The notes beneath the pieces are model-generated. The model saw nothing but the letters and a program-made list of their open reading frames with translations. It was not told the origin of the DNA and searched no databases. 9,235 nt of DNA, taken from an uncultured Pyrinomonas sp. (GTDB taxonomy: Bacteria; Acidobacteriota; Blastocatellia; Pyrinomonadales; Pyrinomonadaceae). Each line of letters starts with the position of its first letter. Positions within the stretch are counted from its first letter, which is position 1. Shown here piece after piece: positions 5,206-9,235 of this stretch. Location: the NCBI GenBank assembly GCA_937135995.1, contig CAKZOF010000627.1, forward strand, positions 1-9,235, read 5' to 3'. The position numbers and the translations under genes are program-made.

Positions 5206-6354
5206 ATGAACGACCGCATGAGACTTCTCATCGCAGGTGGAATAGGAGCCGGGTTGATGTACTTGCTCGACCCTGATCGCGGGCGTCGGCGTCGCGCGCT
5301 GCTGCGCGACAAGGTCGTCCACGCTTGGCACGAAGCGAACGATGCCATCGACAAAACTTCGCGCGATGTGGCGAACCGCACGCGTGGACTCATCGCGGAG
5401 ACGGAAGCACTTTTCAACCACGAAGAGGTCTCCGATGACGTTCTGGTGGCGCGCGTTCGTTCCAAGCTCGGGCGAGTCGTCTCGCATCCACATGCCATCA
5501 ATGTGCGGGCCGAAAACGGGCGCGTCACCCTGGAGGGCCCCATTCTCGAGCGCGAAGTGGAGGCGCTCATCGACCAAGTCGCTTCGATTCGTGGCGTGAA
5601 GGAGATCGACAATCGTCTGGAGGTTCACGATAAGCCCGACATTCCAGCGTTGCAAGGCGGGCGGCGGCGCGCCGGCCAACGCTTCGCGCTGCTGCAAGAG
5701 AACTGGTCGCCAGCGACGCGCCTGTTCGCCACGGTGGCCGGCGGCGCGGCGGCGCTCTATGGCCTGCGCCGCGATGATGCTTACGGCCCGGCTTTGAGCC
5801 TCGTCGGGCTGGGGCTTGCCGCACGTGCGCTGACGAACAAAGATTTGGCGCGGCTGCTCGGTCTCGGCAACGGGCGGCGCGGCATCGACGTTCAGAAGAC
5901 GATCAACGTCGCGGCGCCCGTCGAGAAGGTCTTCGAATTCTGGGAGCACCCGGAAAACTTCCCGCACTTCATGAAGCACGTGCGCGAAGTGAAACGCATC
6001 CGCGATGGGCGCTACCGTTGGACTGTGGATGGTCCAGCCGGGGTCCCGGTCGAATGGGAGACGGTGGTCACCAAGTACGAACCCAACAAACTGATCGCCT
6101 GGAAGAGCGTTCCCGGTTCCGTCATCCGACACGCGGGGATGATCCATTTCAGGTCCAATCCGGACGGGACGACGTCCATCGACGTGAAGATGAGCTATAA
6201 CCCGCCCGCCGGACTTATCGGACACGCCATCGCCGAAATCCTCGGCGTCGATCCGAAGAGCGAAATGGACGACGACTTGCTGCGCATGAAGACCTTCATC
6301 GAGACGGGCAAACCGCCGCATGATGCCGCGCGGGCCATTGGAAAGGGCTGCTGA
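5206..6354 (+). CDS. BON-domain and SRPBCC (polyketide cyclase/START-like) fusion protein
   Basis: A 382-residue protein with four parts. Residues 5-21 are a hydrophobic, glycine-rich segment followed by LDPDRGRRRRALLRDK, typical of YtxH-like or anchored envelope proteins. Residues 76-142 form a BON domain (OsmY type): VSDDVLVARVRSKLGR, NGRVTLEGPI, VASIRGVKEIDNRLEV. Residues 171-210 hold two weakly hydrophobic glycine/alanine-rich segments. Residues 226-368 form an SRPBCC ligand-binding fold beginning IDVQKTINVAAPVEKVFEFWEHPENFPHFMKHV, where the PVEKVFEFWxxPENFP pattern is diagnostic. BON domains bind phospholipid surfaces and occur in stress-induced envelope proteins; SRPBCC cavities bind hydrophobic ligands. 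A membrane-associated stress or lipid-handling role is therefore inferred, with no enzymatic assignment. The start at 5206 follows AGGAGG with ideal spacing, implying strong translation. It is apparently monocistronic and converges on the acyl-CoA dehydrogenase gene. Confidence 0.88.
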   Translation: MNDRMRLLIAGGIGAGLMYLLDPDRGRRRRALLRDKVVHAWHEANDAIDKTSRDVANRTRGLIAETEALFNHEEVSDDVLVARVRSKLGRVVSHPHAINVRAENGRVTLEGPILEREVEALIDQVASIRGVKEIDNRLEVHDKPDIPALQGGRRRAGQRFALLQENWSPATRLFATVAGGAAALYGLRRDDAYGPALSLVGLGLAARALTNKDLARLLGLGNGRRGIDVQKTINVAAPVEKVFEFWEHPENFPHFMKHVREVKRIRDGRYRWTVDGPAGVPVEWETVVTKYEPNKLIAWKSVPGSVIRHAGMIHFRSNPDGTTSIDVKMSYNPPAGLIGHAIAEILGVDPKSEMDDDLLRMKTFIETGKPPHDAARAIGKGC

Positions 6355-6390
6355 CGCAGCGCAGCCCGTTCGTCCGGCGCAGAAGACGTC

Positions 6391-6432
6391 GAAAAAGTTG
6401 CGAGCCTGCCCCTTCGTGTGGGGCAGGCTCGC
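6391..6432 (-). terminator. Strong intrinsic terminator of the acyl-CoA dehydrogenase gene
   Basis: A perfect 13-bp stem pairs 6432-6420 with 6412-6400 around a 7-base loop. On the minus strand the stem is followed after AAC by TTTTT (6395-6391). It lies 28 bases past the acyl-CoA dehydrogenase stop, the expected place for a rho-independent terminator. On the plus strand no T-run follows the stem, so it is directional, although the stem could still slow transcription arriving from the BON/SRPBCC gene. Confidence 0.9.
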
Positions 6433-6459
6433 GTGCTACAAGAAGTACAGAACAAGGCG

Positions 6460-8241
6460 TCAGTCGATGTAACGGTTCGCTTTGATCAACGCCTCGGCAA
6501 TCGAGCGCCGCGCGGCGACGGCATTGATCGGCGTGTGTTTGGTGAAACGCCGCAGGGCCGCAAGCAGCGTCCGCAGCTCGTCGCCTTCGCTCATGGCGGC
6601 GAGCGCCGTCTTGGCGCTCTTTTCGACACGCTCGATCGCATCGTGGCAGAAGACGCGCGCCATCGTGACGTAGCGCGCGGCGGCCTGTTCGCCGTCGCGC
6701 GCGGCGATTTTGCGCGCCCGCAAGATGGCCGACTCCATCGCATAAGCCTCCATGATCTGATCGGCGATGCTCATCAACACTTCCTGTTCGTCTTCGAGCG
6801 CTTGCATGAACTTCTGCGCCGCCGTGCCGAGCGTCATCAACGCAACCTTCTTTGCGTTCTCGGCGAGCTTCTGTTCCGCCGCGAGCAAGCCGTGGTCTTC
6901 GTCGAAAGAAGGCACTGACGGCTGCAACACCTCATCCATCAGCCGTTGCGCCGCCGGAAGAAGCGCGAGCCGCCCTTGCATCGCCCGCTTCATCAACATG
7001 CCGGGGATGAGCATCCGGTTGATCTCGTTCGTCCCTTCAAAGATGCGGTTGATGCGCGAATCGCGATAGGCTCTTTCCGCCGGATAGTCGGCCGAATAGC
7101 CGTAGCCGCCGTAGATCTGAACCATCTCATCAGCGACGTAGTCGCAGTATTCCGATAGCATCACCTTGATGATCGAGCATTCGGCGGCGTATTCCTCGAT
7201 GGCGCGGAGCTTCGATTCTCCATCATGCGCCGTCGCTTTGACTGCTTCTTCGATTAGCCCAACCGTGCGATAGACGGTTGCTTCCCCAACCCACGTGCGA
7301 ATCGCCATCTCGGCAATCTTTGCCTTGATCGCGCCGAAACTCGAAATGGGCCGTCCGAACTGGTGCCGCTCGTTGGCGTAACGGACCGACTCATGAAGCA
7401 TCAGCTTCATGCCGCCGACGCACGATGCACCGAGTTTGAAACGCCCGATGTTCAGGATGTTGAAAGCGATCTTGTGCCCCTTACCGACTTCGCCGAGCAG
7501 ATTTTCCACCGGCGTTTTGACGTCCGATAGGATGAGCGCCGTCGTTGAAGAGCCTTTGATCCCCATCTTGTGCTCTTCGGCTCCGTTGGTTAGCCCCGGT
7601 CCGCGTTCGACGATGAAGCCGCTGAACTTATCGCCGTCCACCTTGGCGAAGACGACGAAAACGTCGGCGAAACCGCCGTTGCTGATCCACATCTTCTCGC
7701 CGTTCAAGATGTAGTGGCGTCCGTCTTCGCTCAATCGCGCCGTGGCTTTCGCCGCGAGCGCGTCGGAGCCGGAGCCGGCTTCGGTCAGCGCGTAAGCGGC
7801 GACGAGTTCGCCCGTCACCAGCCGCGGCAAATATTTGCGCTTGGCCTCTTCGGTGCCGAAGTAGAGGATAGGCAACATGCCGATCCCCGTCTGCGCGCCG
7901 AAGGTGACGGCGAACGACGCCGACCGTCCGACGTTCTCGGAGATCAGCGTGCCGCTCGTCTGGTCCAGCCCAAGGCCGCCATACTCTTCGGGAACGTTAG
8001 CGCCGAGCAGGCCGAGTTCGCCCGCTTTGCGCAGCAACGCACGCGCTAGATCCCAATCGTGCCGTTCGAGTTGCGGGATCGCCGGACGCACTTCCGAATC
8101 GACGAACTGGCGCGTCGTGTCGGCGATCATCCGCTGCTCTTCGGTGAAATCTTCCGGCGTCAGAACCTCTTCCGGCTGGCGTTCCTCGATCAAGAAGCTC
8201 CCGCCGACCACCGGCTCTTTCAAATCAACTGTGGCTGCCAT
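6460..8241 (-). CDS. fadE: Acyl-CoA dehydrogenase, very-long-chain type (FadE-like)
   Basis: An FAD-dependent enzyme of 593 residues catalysing the first step of beta-oxidation, acyl-CoA to trans-2-enoyl-CoA, passing electrons to ETF. Its length fits the VLCAD/ACAD9 and Bacillus FadE (YusJ) subgroup, which carries an extra C-terminal domain, rather than the 380-residue short/medium-chain enzymes. Visible features in order: N-terminal helical domain (about 30-145), signature AYALTEAGSGSD (149-160), middle beta-domain with LNGEKMWISNGG (179-190), RHQFGRPISSFGAIK (292-306), QIYGGYGYSADYPAERAYRD (375-394) and RIFEGTNEINR with catalytic-type Glu402. Residues 425-593 form the second helical domain. 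The start at 8241 follows GAAAGGAG at ideal spacing. It lies 84 bases downstream of the thiolase gene and ends at a strong terminator. Chain-length specificity is inferred from architecture only. Confidence 0.93.
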   Translation of the reverse strand: MAATVDLKEPVVGGSFLIEERQPEEVLTPEDFTEEQRMIADTTRQFVDSEVRPAIPQLERHDWDLARALLRKAGELGLLGANVPEEYGGLGLDQTSGTLISENVGRSASFAVTFGAQTGIGMLPILYFGTEEAKRKYLPRLVTGELVAAYALTEAGSGSDALAAKATARLSEDGRHYILNGEKMWISNGGFADVFVVFAKVDGDKFSGFIVERGPGLTNGAEEHKMGIKGSSTTALILSDVKTPVENLLGEVGKGHKIAFNILNIGRFKLGASCVGGMKLMLHESVRYANERHQFGRPISSFGAIKAKIAEMAIRTWVGEATVYRTVGLIEEAVKATAHDGESKLRAIEEYAAECSIIKVMLSEYCDYVADEMVQIYGGYGYSADYPAERAYRDSRINRIFEGTNEINRMLIPGMLMKRAMQGRLALLPAAQRLMDEVLQPSVPSFDEDHGLLAAEQKLAENAKKVALMTLGTAAQKFMQALEDEQEVLMSIADQIMEAYAMESAILRARKIAARDGEQAAARYVTMARVFCHDAIERVEKSAKTALAAMSEGDELRTLLAALRRFTKHTPINAVAARRSIAEALIKANRYID

Positions 8242-8325
8242 ACGCTCGCTCCTTTCTTGATGATTCGCACTCGATCCTTACTTCACATTAGCAACTGAAC
8301 GATGCCTATTAGCCTCATGACCGGC

Positions 8326-9235
8326 TTATGCGATCCTTTCGAAAATCCCCGCGGCGCCCATGCCGCCGCCGACGCACATCGTCACCATCCCGTAGCGCCC
8401 GCCGCGCCGCTCAAGCTCGCGCAAAATGGTCGCCGTCAACTTCGCCCCCGTGCAACCCAATGGATGACCAAGCGCAATGGCCCCGCCGTTGACGTTGACC
8501 CGTTCGGGATCGAGCTCGAGCATTCGGATGACGGCCAGACTCTGCGCGGCGAAGGCTTCGTTAAGCTCGATGAGATCTATTTGGTCCAGCGTCAATCCGG
8601 CAAGCTTCAACGCCTTCGGAATCGCATAGACCGGACCGATGCCCATCTCTTCGGGCGGACAACCGGCGACCGCATAGGCGACGAAGCGCGCCAAGGGGCG
8701 CGCGCCCAGTTGTTCGGCCCTTTCGGCGGACATGACGACCACGGCAGCCGCGCCGTCGGACATCTGCGAGGAGTTGCCCGCTGTGATCGTGCCGTTGGCG
8801 TGAAAAGCGGGCTTCAACTTCGCCAGCGCCTCCAACGTCGTATCGCGCCTTACGCCTTCATCCGTGTCGAAGATGATCTCGCGCCGCTGCTTCTTTCCAC
8901 GTTCGTCCAGCTCTTCGAGCGCGACGTTGAGAGGCACGATCTCGTCCTTGAACTTGCCTTCGTCTTGCGCGCGCGCGGCCCGTTCGTGCGAGCGGAGCGC
9001 GAAGCGGTCTTGATCTTCGCGCCCGATCTCGTACTTGCGCGCCACATTCTCCGTCGCCAGCCCCATGTTCAAGTAAAAGTCCGGGTAGTGCTCGACCAAA
9101 TAAGGGTTTGGGCGGATGATGTGGCCGCCCATCGGGATCATGGACATTGTCTCCAGCCCACCGGCAACGATGCATTCGGCCTGCCCCGTCCTGATCCGGT
9201 CGGCGGCGATGGCGATCGCTTGCAGCCCCGAAGAG
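8326..9235 (-). CDS. fadA: 3-ketoacyl-CoA thiolase / acetyl-CoA acyltransferase (5' end outside window)
   Basis: 302 complete codons are visible, covering roughly the C-terminal three quarters of a thiolase of about 390 residues. It cleaves 3-ketoacyl-CoA with CoA to acetyl-CoA and a shortened acyl-CoA. The first visible residues are [11 protein letters not shown]; the family's active-site Cys (CSSGLQ) is cut by the window edge, with only its last base (9235) present. Also visible are [40 protein letters not shown] with the catalytic His, and [10 protein letters not shown] with the second catalytic Cys near the C-terminus. These identify a degradative or acetyl-CoA acetyltransferase-type thiolase rather than a ketoacyl-ACP synthase. 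Being directly upstream of the acyl-CoA dehydrogenase favours the beta-oxidation role. The partner hydratase/dehydrogenase gene would be expected further upstream, outside the window. Confidence 0.93.
   Translation of the reverse strand, partial: SSGLQAIAIAADRIRTGQAECIVAGGLETMSMIPMGGHIIRPNPYLVEHYPDFYLNMGLATENVARKYEIGREDQDRFALRSHERAARAQDEGKFKDEIVPLNVALEELDERGKKQRREIIFDTDEGVRRDTTLEALAKLKPAFHANGTITAGNSSQMSDGAAAVVVMSAERAEQLGARPLARFVAYAVAGCPPEEMGIGPVYAIPKALKLAGLTLDQIDLIELNEAFAAQSLAVIRMLELDPERVNVNGGAIALGHPLGCTGAKLTATILRELERRGGRYGMVTMCVGGGMGAAGIFERIA

Noticed and set aside
4834..6321. A 495-codon minus-strand open frame
   Set aside because: Most of it is antisense to the BON/SRPBCC gene, whose domains and ribosome-binding site are clear. 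The remainder shows no family motif.
8242..8325. A promoter between thiolase and acyl-CoA dehydrogenase
   Set aside because: I found no convincing -35/-10 pair in the 84-base gap on the minus strand; co-transcription is the simpler reading.
1..9235. CRISPR arrays, tRNA or rRNA genes, insertion sequences
   Set aside because: No regularly spaced repeats, no tRNA-like or rRNA sequence that I could recognise, and no transposase or terminal inverted repeats were seen on either strand.

Overview
The window is about 60% GC and tightly packed. Gene content suggests a free-living aerobic heterotroph: a beta-oxidation pair, methylglyoxal synthase, lipoproteins, and a BON/SRPBCC stress-type protein. 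The style fits Acidobacteriota (for example Blastocatellia), but nothing here proves it; taxonomy is an inference from gene content and base composition only.

Layout. (1) Positions 1-3132 hold four genes, all on the minus strand. In transcription order they are a polytopic GT-C-like membrane protein (3132-1426), a small lipoprotein of unknown function (1389-1018), a rhodanese-domain lipoprotein (972-427), and, after a 112-base gap, methylglyoxal synthase (314 to beyond position 1). The first three are closely spaced and probably one operon. (2) A 252-base divergent intergenic region (3133-3384) separates them from a plus-strand esterase (3385-4386). (3) Positions 4387-5205 carry no intact gene but contain the frameshifted remains of a DAO-type FAD-dependent oxidoreductase on the minus strand. 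(4) A plus-strand BON + SRPBCC protein (5206-6354) follows. (5) The right end, on the minus strand, is a fatty-acid degradation pair: thiolase (9235-8326, 5' end outside the window), then a VLCAD-type acyl-CoA dehydrogenase (8241-6460), closed by a strong intrinsic terminator at 6391-6432.

Main finding. The rhodanese gene has an in-frame TGA at 564-562 that should be read as selenocysteine rather than stop. The reading frame continues for 44 more residues that complete the rhodanese fold, with a Cys-Ser-Sec-Pro active-site loop. A 6-bp hairpin with a G-containing 5-nt loop starts 15 nt after the TGA, as expected of a bacterial SECIS element. A conventional gene caller would truncate this protein at residue 136 and lose its active-site half. 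It is also a predicted lipoprotein, which would place a selenium-dependent sulfurtransferase-like domain outside the cytoplasm.

How the genes relate. The thiolase and acyl-CoA dehydrogenase act in the same beta-oxidation cycle, in the order seen in Bacillus fadN-fadA-fadE. Methylglyoxal synthase is a glycolytic bypass enzyme. The roles of the membrane protein, the two lipoproteins and the BON/SRPBCC protein are inferred from domains only.
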